A program made the position numbers and the translations under genes. From Symsagittifera roscoffensis (Eukaryota > Xenacoelomorpha > Acoela > Convolutidae): 64,000 nt of DNA. The stretch spans positions 30,340,833 to 30,404,832 of the forward strand of contig NC_087062.1 of NCBI RefSeq assembly GCF_963678635.1, read 5' to 3'. A model generated the notes under the pieces. It was given only the letters and a program-made list of their open reading frames with translations, was not told the DNA's origin and ran no database searches. This document shows positions 37,201 through 45,454 of the stretch, in pieces. Every line of letters begins with the position of its first letter. The first letter of the stretch is position 1.

Positions 37201-38911
37201 CTCGATTAAAATCGCTCAAGAATTGTCGCCAAGCATCCGCATCCAGGGTACCTAGGAAGGCATCCCTGTTTCCCTCGAAGGTGTTTTTCTCCCTTTTGTC
37301 CGCACTCAAGAAGATCATTCCCATGTTGGGATTCTCACTCGTCAGTGGCAACTCTAGGTTCTTGCGAGGAGATGAGGTCAAAGGTGGCGTGGGGGTGTCT
37401 GCCCAATTTTCTCCACTCAGATCTTTCAACAGTTCTTGCGTGGTGAACTCTTCCTCTGATGGCTTCTGCTCCGGGGTATTTCCCACCTCCATATCCTCTC
37501 CTGCCTCGCTGAGAGTCTCATCCATGCTCTCCTCCCCCGATTCTGCTTCTCTTCTCTCAAGAATCCTTCTGAATCGATCCTCTACGGGACCACTCCTTTT
37601 ATCCCCAGGGGTATCCACTGATAGGGGTGCTGGCGTAGCTGGACCCGTTTCCTTGTACTCTGTCAGGGCCACGTGCAATGGACCTGCTGCATCCAGCTTT
37701 TTTCCTTCCTGATTCCTTTGCACCTGCTCTAGTCCGTAAGGTGCCCGGTATCTCCTTGTGGCAAACAGCACCTCGTCTGCTTTCAGTGCGATATGCCCTT
37801 CATTCACTATCATCCTGCCATCGTCCCACACCGGCAACTGGTTCTCTAGACCTGCCCGCTCAAGTATTCTCAAGGCATCTCGCACCTCGAATTTCGGGGG
37901 CATCGACCCTCTCATTTTCTTGGCTTGAGTTGTCCATGAATTTATCTTCGCATCGCTGGTGTGAAAATAAATCACTGCAGTGTAGCCGATGAAGAGAGGA
38001 TCCCAGCCGTCGATGAACTCCTTCTGCTGTTCTTCGGTTGCTGCTCTTGCGAAAAGGGATGGGACCACCAGGGAGCTGTTCATCCCCAGGGTCATTCTCC
38101 TCACTGTCGGGAATTCGGGAATGCTTGCTGGCAGGACTTCCTTCTCCAATATCGCTTCTAACTCCCTCTTCACCAGCTCGAAGCTCTTCTTCCATGCGGG
38201 AATTCTCAAGATCTCTTGCCCACTTGCTGTCAGGGGGTTTAGGTTCCAGAACTTGGGATAAGTTTCGATGGGGCCTTCGCGCTTGCCTCCCATCCTGCAC
38301 TGCAGTTGTCCTCGAAAACTGTATGCCACCAACTCCGGATCCTTCACCTTTCCGAAGAGCACCGTGTTGCTCATCTGCGCCCTTAGCACCTCCTGTTGAC
38401 ACCAATTAAGTGTCAATCCATCTAGTATGCTTATGAGGCTCACGTGGGTCACTGAGTGTCGATAAGCTTCCACCAGAGGATCTGGAAACGCGAACGTGAC
38501 TGCCGGTCCATAGATACAGGTTACGACTTCCTTTAGCCCCCGGATCATCCCCATGGGGTCCGATCTCATGGCCAGGCATAGATCCGTCAATAGAGGCATG
38601 CCCCCATTCACTTTCCTCCACTCTTCTCTTGTCTTCGGGCTCTTTTCTTCTCCAGTTAGGTGCCGGTTCTGCATCAGTAGGTACTGTACCAGCAGCGTCT
38701 TTAGCCCGGCAGCACACTTATACGAGTAGGTGCCAATGCTCGAGTGTGCTCTCCCCATCGACAGAGGCTCTCCGTATTTCATCAGTCGGTGAAAAGACTC
38801 CAATTCCCCGTGGGTTAGAAGCACCAATGTCAAGTATCCGTCTATCCGGAGGGTGTCCACGCCCCGACTGAACATGTATGCGGCATTGAGTATATCAGAG
38901 TTTCCGGCCAA
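34298..38911 (-). CDS. Giant accessory ORF of unknown function
   Basis: An uninterrupted frame of 1,537 codons (first ATG at 38872) that I do not recognise. The first 400 or so residues look globular, with hydrophobic helices (GYLTLVLLTHGELESF, VSLISILDGLTLNW). About residues 430-800 are acidic and Pro/Ser/Lys-rich, probably disordered. The last 700 residues look folded, with a Cys-rich patch SCLDSTCGNGEHTCDGRSC that could bind metal or form disulphides, and a GDCPCHC patch near the end. No signal peptide or clear membrane span is visible, so an envelope protein is not supported. It overlaps the SGNH ORF by 70 nt in a shifted frame. Both frames read plausibly in the overlap, so the two may form one product through a frameshift or a lost base near 38930. 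The position between integrase and 3' LTR, and the length kept open, imply selection on the element until recently. Confidence 0.75.
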   Translation of the reverse strand: MAGNSDILNAAYMFSRGVDTLRIDGYLTLVLLTHGELESFHRLMKYGEPLSMGRAHSSIGTYSYKCAAGLKTLLVQYLLMQNRHLTGEEKSPKTREEWRKVNGGMPLLTDLCLAMRSDPMGMIRGLKEVVTCIYGPAVTFAFPDPLVEAYRHSVTHVSLISILDGLTLNWCQQEVLRAQMSNTVLFGKVKDPELVAYSFRGQLQCRMGGKREGPIETYPKFWNLNPLTASGQEILRIPAWKKSFELVKRELEAILEKEVLPASIPEFPTVRRMTLGMNSSLVVPSLFARAATEEQQKEFIDGWDPLFIGYTAVIYFHTSDAKINSWTTQAKKMRGSMPPKFEVRDALRILERAGLENQLPVWDDGRMIVNEGHIALKADEVLFATRRYRAPYGLEQVQRNQEGKKLDAAGPLHVALTEYKETGPATPAPLSVDTPGDKRSGPVEDRFRRILERREAESGEESMDETLSEAGEDMEVGNTPEQKPSEEEFTTQELLKDLSGENWADTPTPPLTSSPRKNLELPLTSENPNMGMIFLSADKREKNTFEGNRDAFLGTLDADAWRQFLSDFNREVNDDTTLDDFKEELWDTVVKFGEPILVGTGLEEKAREELLSKMVELRKAPRKTRDDKCKDSSTPKQKTDDKIIEHVREDKVGTSNIIKSTNILKARAGGKQELEGLGGDKEVESVMVTTTPPSKDVRSRKRKRDVEGLGSPSADAVSEKNLRETAPMVLARWKTAAYKSSYESRKLLDVEKEMEIPASSATEEDFKPQRIKMKRGSTSGQTWEVDVGNEWVSNEHQATGKQVTSDPLEKNKTRNTARPRWVALETLQELEDCLKKLDSGVSRKRRNWATQQKAGINKLELGSQLKRTWQSLLKDHFEEAMRTSSSASPLMANPFIRTAGQLMFAWSLLGIELETLTSYEKLKLGGKNLEVYRMLMQHVARDNSGLSLARRKDATCFLRWTMSMMTDSTILACHQRAIGSKTLERRVSIVILNVYQSTGIEKEDGSRQSLESHRKLDEIRRFYNKKFEEKHDVHRNLAPPGEYSKPNKKGEYQYVSGVMGMAYNPFLDLEAGGAHRNYEVAELLKFWIERIMEIDPVERERPSLGLILERTPEVISVPRSSKRVELRMGNGNGTLTTNLGVVWKLLRPSWCPHPHASLIEEVTERVRLAPTEDEDLATLSIVHRLIPPQMKESSEMTSGTGSVKKMEPGSCLDSTCGNGEHTCDGRSCIRIQSFQKKDLVTWFEDITEREKSEIQIVAECYASTTVNLATALGFFSRMCSLQSLERLESEHHLVTALSVESWPGVLQVTQKHIKSWKVGLEAEMGFPMSEAYGLPLNAKSLVGSVMANLCGSHYPLHMALVEISSQRVLIDKAFSVPKCVRLARMSHHSHKLLRKIRGTVPKEQRDDLSEIWGEGLLGLESENTSDLERQNVIGKPMVSAPNLEEVDVIHEKMMELESLLEALGERNLRSIDLTHGDCPCHCLAQTVWYPDQTNLCLIWDVEEIRSLGLPEHQQKVTILVVSTMLALRWMEENIAKY

Positions 38912-40488
38912 AACAACTTGGGAGACGTTCCCTCAAAGTCCGATCCCGCTACGATGACCACCCTCGCTGCGGCTGGGTCCGCCCTGTCATAAACAGCTAA
39001 GGTCTTGGCCAGCTGCATATTCCCGCAGGGTTTACCGTATCTGGGATCGTTGGCCAGTTTCGTGCCTTCATGCGCGGCGTCTTCTAATTCTATCTCCCTG
39101 GGATCCATCAGCTTGTCCACCACCCTCAACTGTGCTGGAGTGGCCACCCTAATCCTGGCAATGCTAGTTCGGTGTTTGGGAGGCTCCACTACGAATCCCG
39201 GACTCCCTAATGACTTGAGAGGTCTATAGTTAATGGGTCCCATCACCGATTTTGTGGGAATCCCAGTCAGATCCGCCGTCTCTGCTATTTTTGCTCTCGA
39301 GAAGTGTGTTTCGTGAGCCTTCAGCCAGTCCACACACTGGAGTCTGCCCAAGTCTTCGTGCGACATCTGCTCAAGACCCAAAGCTTTCGCTAACTCTAGC
39401 CTGCACTCGAGGTCCTCCAGGTCCAGATCCTTGACCTTCTCCTCATATTTCAACCTCTTGGTCTCCACTGGTTTCTCCGGCTTCTTCTTCTCCGCCACCA
39501 CCACCGAGGATATTATCGATCCCTGGGGCGTTGATGACGTTGCCTCATCAGCCTCCATGGGCGCAGCGCCCGGCAACTTGGTTCGGCTATCCCTCGAACT
39601 GTCTCTAGAATCAGCCATCGCCCCCAAGCGGCTGGACAAAGCTCTCGAGTTGAAGAAAGGTGGATTTGGCGGTGGTCCGAACGTGACCTGTGCCGTCTCT
39701 AGTAACTCTGTCTCCAACGCGTTTATGTGCCTTTGGAAGACGTCATTCAACAACTCCACCCCTCTGGGCCTATCAAAATGAATCCCATCCGTAGATGCGT
39801 CGTCAGGGAAAGCAGATAGCTCCATTTGCTCGGCCACGTCCAACAACCCAACGGGGAGGACGCTCCTTTTGTGTATCAGCCTGATTATTTCATTCAGGTT
39901 CCGCACCTTTGTGTTCATCTCCATTGCATGTTGATCCGCTTTCATGTTGTAAGGGACGGTGCACACCGTAAGAACGGCCGGATCCATTTGAATTCGCAAT
40001 TCCTCGAGAATGCAGCTCATCTTGTCGTGCAGCCTCATCACCTTCCTTGCTTCCCCCCTAGACACGTCATTCGTCCCGATCATCAGTGTCACCGTATATA
40101 CTCTTGCCATACCTAGCATCTCAAGGATCGCCAACATCTGCGGCGTCGCGGCTCCAGCGAAACTCAAGATTCCCGTTTGCCAATGGGACTGGATCCGGGT
40201 CAATACCCGCAGCAAGCTGTCCCCTATGATCAAGTGGACCGCTCCTTCGGGCACACGTGGCTGCGTGAAGTATTCCACCCAAGCCGCGTTATGGAAGCAA
40301 TCTCTCCTGTCCATATGCGCCGTGCTCCAGTCCATCCGATTGTGCCTATGGTATCTACCTTCCGTATTCTTTTTGTAACTCGAGATTACCACACTCCTGA
40401 CAGGTTGTTCCCCCCACGTCGATGGCAGGTCCACTCTTGCTGGACTCTCGCGATTCCTTAGTTGTAGCCGCTCGTGCAATTCTTTCAA
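38842..40488 (-). CDS. SGNH/GDSL-type hydrolase ORF carried by the LTR retrotransposon
   Basis: 548 codons. Residues of about 88-250 form an SGNH hydrolase fold: block I VHLIIGDSLLRVL (nucleophile Ser), block III TLMIGTNDVSRGE (Asn of GxND), and block V STDGIHFDRP (Asp and His of the triad). The catalytic set is complete, so esterase or lipase-like activity is possible. Esterase domains also occur in ORF1 of some non-LTR elements. Residues of about 260-550 form a charged region (SRDSSRDSRTKLPGAAPMEA) and an unrecognised second part ending near VVIVAGSDFEG. No ATG precedes residue 52 (NRMDWS), so translation may start there, or the ORF may be reached by readthrough or splicing. It follows the integrase and a 3 x 20-bp repeat. 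Confidence 0.8.
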   Translation of the reverse strand: MKELHERLQLRNRESPARVDLPSTWGEQPVRSVVISSYKKNTEGRYHRHNRMDWSTAHMDRRDCFHNAAWVEYFTQPRVPEGAVHLIIGDSLLRVLTRIQSHWQTGILSFAGAATPQMLAILEMLGMARVYTVTLMIGTNDVSRGEARKVMRLHDKMSCILEELRIQMDPAVLTVCTVPYNMKADQHAMEMNTKVRNLNEIIRLIHKRSVLPVGLLDVAEQMELSAFPDDASTDGIHFDRPRGVELLNDVFQRHINALETELLETAQVTFGPPPNPPFFNSRALSSRLGAMADSRDSSRDSRTKLPGAAPMEADEATSSTPQGSIISSVVVAEKKKPEKPVETKRLKYEEKVKDLDLEDLECRLELAKALGLEQMSHEDLGRLQCVDWLKAHETHFSRAKIAETADLTGIPTKSVMGPINYRPLKSLGSPGFVVEPPKHRTSIARIRVATPAQLRVVDKLMDPREIELEDAAHEGTKLANDPRYGKPCGNMQLAKTLAVYDRADPAAARVVIVAGSDFEGTSPKLFWPETLIYSMPHTCSVGAWTPSG

Positions 40489-40510
40489 ATGATCTTGAGT
40501 ATTGAGTTCT

Positions 40511-40570
40511 ACCTGAGCAACTTGAGTATTACCTGAGCAACTTGAGTATTACCTGAGCAACTCGAGTATT
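40511..40570. repeat. Three 20-bp tandem repeats between integrase and SGNH ORFs
   Basis: Three exact-length units of ACCTGAGCAACTTGAGTATT, the last with one change. The placement between two coding blocks suggests an unstable linker or a regulatory segment. Function unknown. Confidence 0.9.
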
Positions 40571-40699
40571 ACTTCTTGAGGTGTCGTTCAATTTGTGTTC
40601 TCTTTCTTCAATTGAATACAGTTGAGTAGTCAATTTGACTTTACCAAATCAATCTGAAAATAACACTCCATTTTTAGACTAGCAGGTGGTGTTCCTAAC

Positions 40700-41848
40700 C
40701 TAAAAACCCCCTTTACTATTATAGTTAAAACCCTTTCCTTTCCGTCCTATGGTAGGCTCGGCCTCCTCCCCTTCCAGCTCCAGTCCGCACTTTTCTCTCA
40801 CTTCTCTGAGTTTCTTTATCATCAAATTTTCGGTGTGGGTAAGTCCTACCCCCACTCCCCGGACAAAAATATTTATCGACGTCCCCGTCGATGATGCTGG
40901 GTCTGAATTATCTGGCGGAATGTCGAGCGGGCTGTCTGTTGCCGTCCAGCCGAAAAGAGGATCCTCCGTTTTCATGTACTTCCCCGCTGATATGTCAACT
41001 TGCTGTATGCTCTGTCCTTCCTCGCTTTCGTTCTTGACATCGCGCATCCATTCTAATATCCTCAGGTTCGTGTTTTCCCTCCTATCTATCTCGCTCTGTT
41101 CTAAATCCGTCTCCCGTTCTGGCGTCGAGTAGTCTTCCTGTGGATAGTGTTCATTATCATTGATGATCTGCCATTCACCATCTGCCGCCAGCTCGCCCAC
41201 ACTTGTTAGTTCTCTGCTTAGGTCATCGGGCTTTATCTTGTCAATCAGGAAATCGTCTCCGTACCTGTTGTACCTCATGCCTGTGCGTTTGCAATTGCCA
41301 CTCCTTGTCCCCGCTGCTATTGACAAGTCTGGTTCTGTCCACTTCGGCACCTCACCTTGATCTCGATCGTTCCAATCTTCCTCCACAAAAGATTCCGCTT
41401 CAGAGTCCGCGTCTATTTTTTCGTTGTCATCCAAACTCAAGTTTTCATTGCCATCCATTTTATCTCTGGTGCCTTTCTCGTTCACTTCACATGCTGGTTC
41501 CACCAGTAGGTACTCTAATCCCTCCATGTCTTTTGGTACACACCAGTCCTCTGGGGATGGGATATGAGGCTTCAGGTTCTCATAATGTGCTGCTCGCCCA
41601 GTACTCAAGCGGTAGAACCGTCGTTGTTGATGTACTTCAGTTATCATGAATGGTCCTCTCCATTTCTTGAGTAATTTCTTCGTCCCTTTAGGCGGTATCA
41701 CATTCTGGAAAACCCACACATACTGGCCCACTTCAGATGGCTTCGCCTGTAATATTTTTTTATCATATTTCTTGCGCTGTCTCATTTGTGCCTGTGCAGT
41801 GTTCCTCCTACACAGCTCGTTAATTTCCTGCTGTCTCCTGATCGCCTC
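40700..41848 (-). CDS. Integrase C-terminal (GPY/F) module with long acidic tail
   Basis: The same reading frame as the integrase, after the TAA at 41849-41851. Near the start VGQYVWVFQNVIPPKGTK leads into LLKKWRGPFMITEVHQQ and FYRLSTGRAAHYENLKPH. This is the SH3-like GPY/F module that ends many Ty3/Gypsy integrases and contacts DNA or chromatin. It is followed by about 270 acidic residues with no recognised domain (DNEKIDADSEAESFVEEDW), an unusually long tail. The frame between the two integrase stops (41852-42013) is also open and encodes normal integrase sequence. The segment is therefore part of one Pol polyprotein cut by stops in this copy. Confidence 0.8.
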   Translation of the reverse strand, partial: EAIRRQQEINELCRRNTAQAQMRQRKKYDKKILQAKPSEVGQYVWVFQNVIPPKGTKKLLKKWRGPFMITEVHQQRRFYRLSTGRAAHYENLKPHIPSPEDWCVPKDMEGLEYLLVEPACEVNEKGTRDKMDGNENLSLDDNEKIDADSEAESFVEEDWNDRDQGEVPKWTEPDLSIAAGTRSGNCKRTGMRYNRYGDDFLIDKIKPDDLSRELTSVGELAADGEWQIINDNEHYPQEDYSTPERETDLEQSEIDRRENTNLRILEWMRDVKNESEEGQSIQQVDISAGKYMKTEDPLFGWTATDSPLDIPPDNSDPASSTGTSINIFVRGVGVGLTHTENLMIKKLREVREKCGLELEGEEAEPTIGRKGKGFNYNSKGGF

Positions 41849-42013
41849 TTACACGTAAGCTTGAGGCGACGTCCTCTTTTCTTCATACTCCGGGTAAAAG
41901 ACCGTCAGGGGCATCGCTCTCTCTTTGCCTGTCAACATCATGAATGGGCTGATTCCCGTCGTTGAGTGTTGAGTACTGTTGTATGCCCCTACGACTTGAG
42001 GCAGATACTTATC

Positions 42014-45000
42014 CTAGTCCGTCATGTATCTAGAGCAGTATACCCTCAGCATGTTCACCAACGTTCTATTCTGTCTCTCTACCAGTCCGTTGGTCTGAGG
42101 GTGGTAGGTAGTTGAGTGTGCTTGAGCTATGTGTGACCTCTTCATTAATTCCTTAGTCAAGTCCCCCACAAAGGCTTTGCCGTTGTCTGACTGAAAAGTC
42201 ATTGGACAACCATACCTTGATATCCAATGGGTTATCAAGTGGTCACAAGTCTCCTCTGCCGAAGCTGTTTGACACGGCACCGCCTCTGCCAGCTTTGTGA
42301 AGTGATCAATTATAACCAGTATCTGGTTATACCCTGAGTCCGTCATACAGATCTTTTGATGGTCTATTTGCACCACTTCATTAAATTCCGAGCTTTCCAC
42401 CGACTTGAGTGGGAATTTCATCTTCCTAGGGTCTTTCACTTGCAAACATGCCAGGCATGCATTCACCCACCTCTCACAGGCTTTCCTCAATCCTGGCCAA
42501 TCGAACCTGTGAAGTATTCTTTGTTGCACTTTGTCTATCCCCTGGTGCCCCATTTGATCATGTGATCTGAATAGCACCTCTGTCTGATATAATTGTGGTA
42601 GTATGATGAGGTTGTGCTTGTGTAATATCTTGTCTTCGTCTTTTCTCTTGCATGCTACAACCCCATCAGCCGTGTGATAGAGTAACTCTTTCCTCTCTTT
42701 GTAGAACTGGCTCAGGATCTTGTAGCTGTCTTCCTCAAGTTCCCCTTTCTCCTTAGACCCCGTTCGGATCCATTTGGAGAGATTGCTTGTCATCTTGTCA
42801 TTTTTCTGGGCTCTTACCAGGTCCGACAGCTTGTATCTCGCTCTGACATGTTCCTTCAGCGCCATGATCTGCCCATTCATCTCCCCAGGGTTGTGGACGT
42901 CGTCATTCAGCTTCACACATACTATCCTCCTCACCACCTTCATGTCGTCTTCCGGCACCAGATTTGTTCTCACATTCAAATTGCATGATAGCTCCCTGAA
43001 TGGCTTCCTCGAAACTGCAATCCTTTCAAGTTCTTCACCACCTCGTATCTCCTGCATGTCCAAGTTGAAGGTTCCTGAGGACGGATCTGTTTGTAGTTCC
43101 CTGTCGTGGTGTCTAATCTTTTCTTCTGCCAATATCATGCAGAGACTATCTTGATTGTCACTGCTCGCTTCCGAATCCACATCCCACATTTCACGCTCCC
43201 CGGACAAATTTTCTCCTTCAGTGTTTTCTTCTTCTGTGGACGTGGACCGCTCCCCGGACTCTTGACCTGGTCCCAGGTATTCAGCTTCTTCCTTGAATTC
43301 CACTCTCTTTCTCCTGACTCTAGTCTGTTCAAGTAATTCAGCTGGGATCTTTTCAACCAGTGACTGCACCACTTCCTTCCCATCTAGATTAGTCACCTTC
43401 GAGGTGTTTCTATCACTAGCAGTTCCGTTCTTCCGCAGGGTTGTGACCTCAGGTTCCTCTCTACAGTTATCTTGACTCACGGGCTTATCATCTGCTAGTC
43501 TCTCGAGTAACCCCTTTAAGTCCTCGTCTATTTGTGCTTCCCCCGTTTCTACTTGGTTGAGATCGTAGCCTTTTGCTTTGAGCGTCTCCCTCACGATCTT
43601 TGACTTAAGCATTATTCCTATAGGCATCCCTCGGTTCTTTCTTAAGATTGTTTTTTTTGTGGTTTCCTTTGGTAACTCGGGGTGATCTTCTATTGGTTTG
43701 CCTGATTTGTCCAACCATCTCGTGAGAGGAAGACTGTCATACGTTTCCTTGTCCATGAAGGAGAAGCCATCTTTGATTTCAGGTCTATCTGCCTCCCTCT
43801 GTTCTTGTCTCTCGTAGAACTCCGTCTTCTTGCTCAAGCTGTCAGCATTTTGATGTTTGTCTCGTGTTCTGTGCTCAATTATCATATTGTATCCGTCCAG
43901 GCGAACTATCCACCTCCCAATGTAACTTTGGTCCATTGAGTACGTTTTCAGCCAGCTTAGTGCCCGGTTGTCGACTCGCAACTTGAATGGCTCGCTGCCT
44001 AGGTATGCCCTATATTTCTCGACAAAGGTAACCACCGCGAACATCTCTGCTTTCGGAGCTCCGTACTTCATTTCCGTGTCACTTAGGACTTTGCTCCCGT
44101 ACGCTATCGGTCTCAAGACTGTCTTCCCGTTCCACTCTTGTTCTTGGTGGAGGATTCCAGATATCGCTACTACCAGTACGTACATCCCCTTCTCTGTTGT
44201 CATCCCTAGTACTGGTGCCTCGCACAACTGTTTCTTTATTCTCTGGAATGACTCTTCTGCTGCGTTATTCCACGTGAACTTCTTGCCCTTGTGCCTCATT
44301 AACTGTTGCATCGGATAAACCTTGTCTGCGTAGCCTTTGACAAATTCCCTATAGTAGTTTGCAAAACCCAGAAAGCTCATCAATTGGTGTTCCGTTTTCG
44401 GCGATTTCCAAGTTAGGACTGCCTCTACCGCGTCTGGATCTGGTCTGATGCCGTGTTTGTCCACCATCCTGCCCAAGTATTTTATCGAGTCCTTGAGTAT
44501 CTCACACTTTGATGGTTTGCACTTCAGCCCCGACCTCCTCATACACGCAAAAACTTCGTCGAGTCTCTCAATGTGGTCCTCTAGTGTGGGTGTCGCTATT
44601 ACCACGTCATCCACATAGCACATTACCAGATTGCCGTACTTCTTCGTCACGCCTATCAGCGCGTATGCCATCAACCGCTGAAACGTGGCTGTGGCATTGC
44701 AAAGTCCAAATGGCATCCGTTTCCATTGAAACAGACCCAACTCGCAGGCAAACCCTGTCTTGTCCCTGTCCTGCTTCCTCAGCGGTACCTGCCAAAAAGC
44801 CGAGCCTAAATCAAGAGTCGTAAAAAATTTTGCATCACCTAACTTCGAGAGGCTCTCATCAATCCTAGGTATGGGATAGGCATCCTTCACCGTGACGGAG
44901 TTCAGGTATCGAAAGTCACAGCAAAACCTTAACTGGCCGCCTTTCTTTTTGGCCATCACTACTCCACACGCCCACGGTGATTTGGATGGTTCTATCATGT

Positions 45001-45448
45001 CATACTCTAGTAGCGTTTCAATCTCCTTTCTACACGCATCCGATTTGTGTGGGGTCATGCGCCTCGCCCCCTCCCTGTGCGGTATTGCGTTTTCCTCAAG
45101 TTCTATTTCATGCTCAACAAAATTGCAACACCCGATGTCTGCTTTATGTCTTGAAAAAACTTCTTCGTTCCGTTCTAGTACGTCCTTGATGGCTTCGAGC
45201 TGTTCGTCCGTGAACTTGCCCCTTAAGTGTTCAATATCCGGTAGGACCGGTTTATCACCCTGTATTTCGTCTAATGTGGGCCGTTCCGGGAAATTTGAAC
45301 AGCTCGATAGTCCATCGTCCGTCTCTGACTTAAGTGACTTCACAAGACCTGATGAATCTTTTATTTTATTCAATCGTCTCAAGATACAAATTTTGTCCCT
45401 ATGATTGGGACAATCAACAACTTCATTTTGTTTATGGTTTTCAGTCAT
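42014..45448 (-). CDS. pol: Pol: reverse transcriptase, RNase H and integrase core
   Basis: 1,144 codons. The RT has LRFCCDFRYLN, LDLGSAFWQ, PFGLCNATATFQ, the catalytic CYVDDVVIA and YLGRMVDKHGI. The connection is FLGFANYYREF. RNase H retains AYGSKVLSDTEM, KAEMFAVV, LRVDNRALSWL and NADSLSKK, but where DAS should follow a hydrophobic strand the sequence is YVLVVAISGILHQEQ. The first catalytic Asp is therefore missing, which a short in-frame deletion would explain. A spacer of about 330 poorly conserved residues leads to the integrase: zinc-binding SHDQMGHQG and CLACLQ, then DDE residues in VVQIDHQ, FQSDNGKAF and NGLVERQNRTL. The frame ends at TAG (42014-42016) just inside the post-core region, and homologous sequence continues in frame beyond it. 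Upstream it is joined in frame to the protease through one TGA. Confidence 0.93.
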   Translation of the reverse strand: MTENHKQNEVVDCPNHRDKICILRRLNKIKDSSGLVKSLKSETDDGLSSCSNFPERPTLDEIQGDKPVLPDIEHLRGKFTDEQLEAIKDVLERNEEVFSRHKADIGCCNFVEHEIELEENAIPHREGARRMTPHKSDACRKEIETLLEYDMIEPSKSPWACGVVMAKKKGGQLRFCCDFRYLNSVTVKDAYPIPRIDESLSKLGDAKFFTTLDLGSAFWQVPLRKQDRDKTGFACELGLFQWKRMPFGLCNATATFQRLMAYALIGVTKKYGNLVMCYVDDVVIATPTLEDHIERLDEVFACMRRSGLKCKPSKCEILKDSIKYLGRMVDKHGIRPDPDAVEAVLTWKSPKTEHQLMSFLGFANYYREFVKGYADKVYPMQQLMRHKGKKFTWNNAAEESFQRIKKQLCEAPVLGMTTEKGMYVLVVAISGILHQEQEWNGKTVLRPIAYGSKVLSDTEMKYGAPKAEMFAVVTFVEKYRAYLGSEPFKLRVDNRALSWLKTYSMDQSYIGRWIVRLDGYNMIIEHRTRDKHQNADSLSKKTEFYERQEQREADRPEIKDGFSFMDKETYDSLPLTRWLDKSGKPIEDHPELPKETTKKTILRKNRGMPIGIMLKSKIVRETLKAKGYDLNQVETGEAQIDEDLKGLLERLADDKPVSQDNCREEPEVTTLRKNGTASDRNTSKVTNLDGKEVVQSLVEKIPAELLEQTRVRRKRVEFKEEAEYLGPGQESGERSTSTEEENTEGENLSGEREMWDVDSEASSDNQDSLCMILAEEKIRHHDRELQTDPSSGTFNLDMQEIRGGEELERIAVSRKPFRELSCNLNVRTNLVPEDDMKVVRRIVCVKLNDDVHNPGEMNGQIMALKEHVRARYKLSDLVRAQKNDKMTSNLSKWIRTGSKEKGELEEDSYKILSQFYKERKELLYHTADGVVACKRKDEDKILHKHNLIILPQLYQTEVLFRSHDQMGHQGIDKVQQRILHRFDWPGLRKACERWVNACLACLQVKDPRKMKFPLKSVESSEFNEVVQIDHQKICMTDSGYNQILVIIDHFTKLAEAVPCQTASAEETCDHLITHWISRYGCPMTFQSDNGKAFVGDLTKELMKRSHIAQAHSTTYHPQTNGLVERQNRTLVNMLRVYCSRYMTD

Positions 45449-45454
45449 ATCATA

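Noticed and set aside
36729-37712. 327-codon plus-strand ORF inside the giant accessory ORF
   Set aside because: It is antisense to a better-supported 1,537-codon frame, Ser/Leu-rich as expected of a shadow, and has no domain.
34298-38911. Accessory ORF as a retroviral envelope
   Set aside because: No signal peptide, furin-like site, fusion peptide or membrane anchor is visible; the hydrophobic stretches are short and look like helices of a globular fold.
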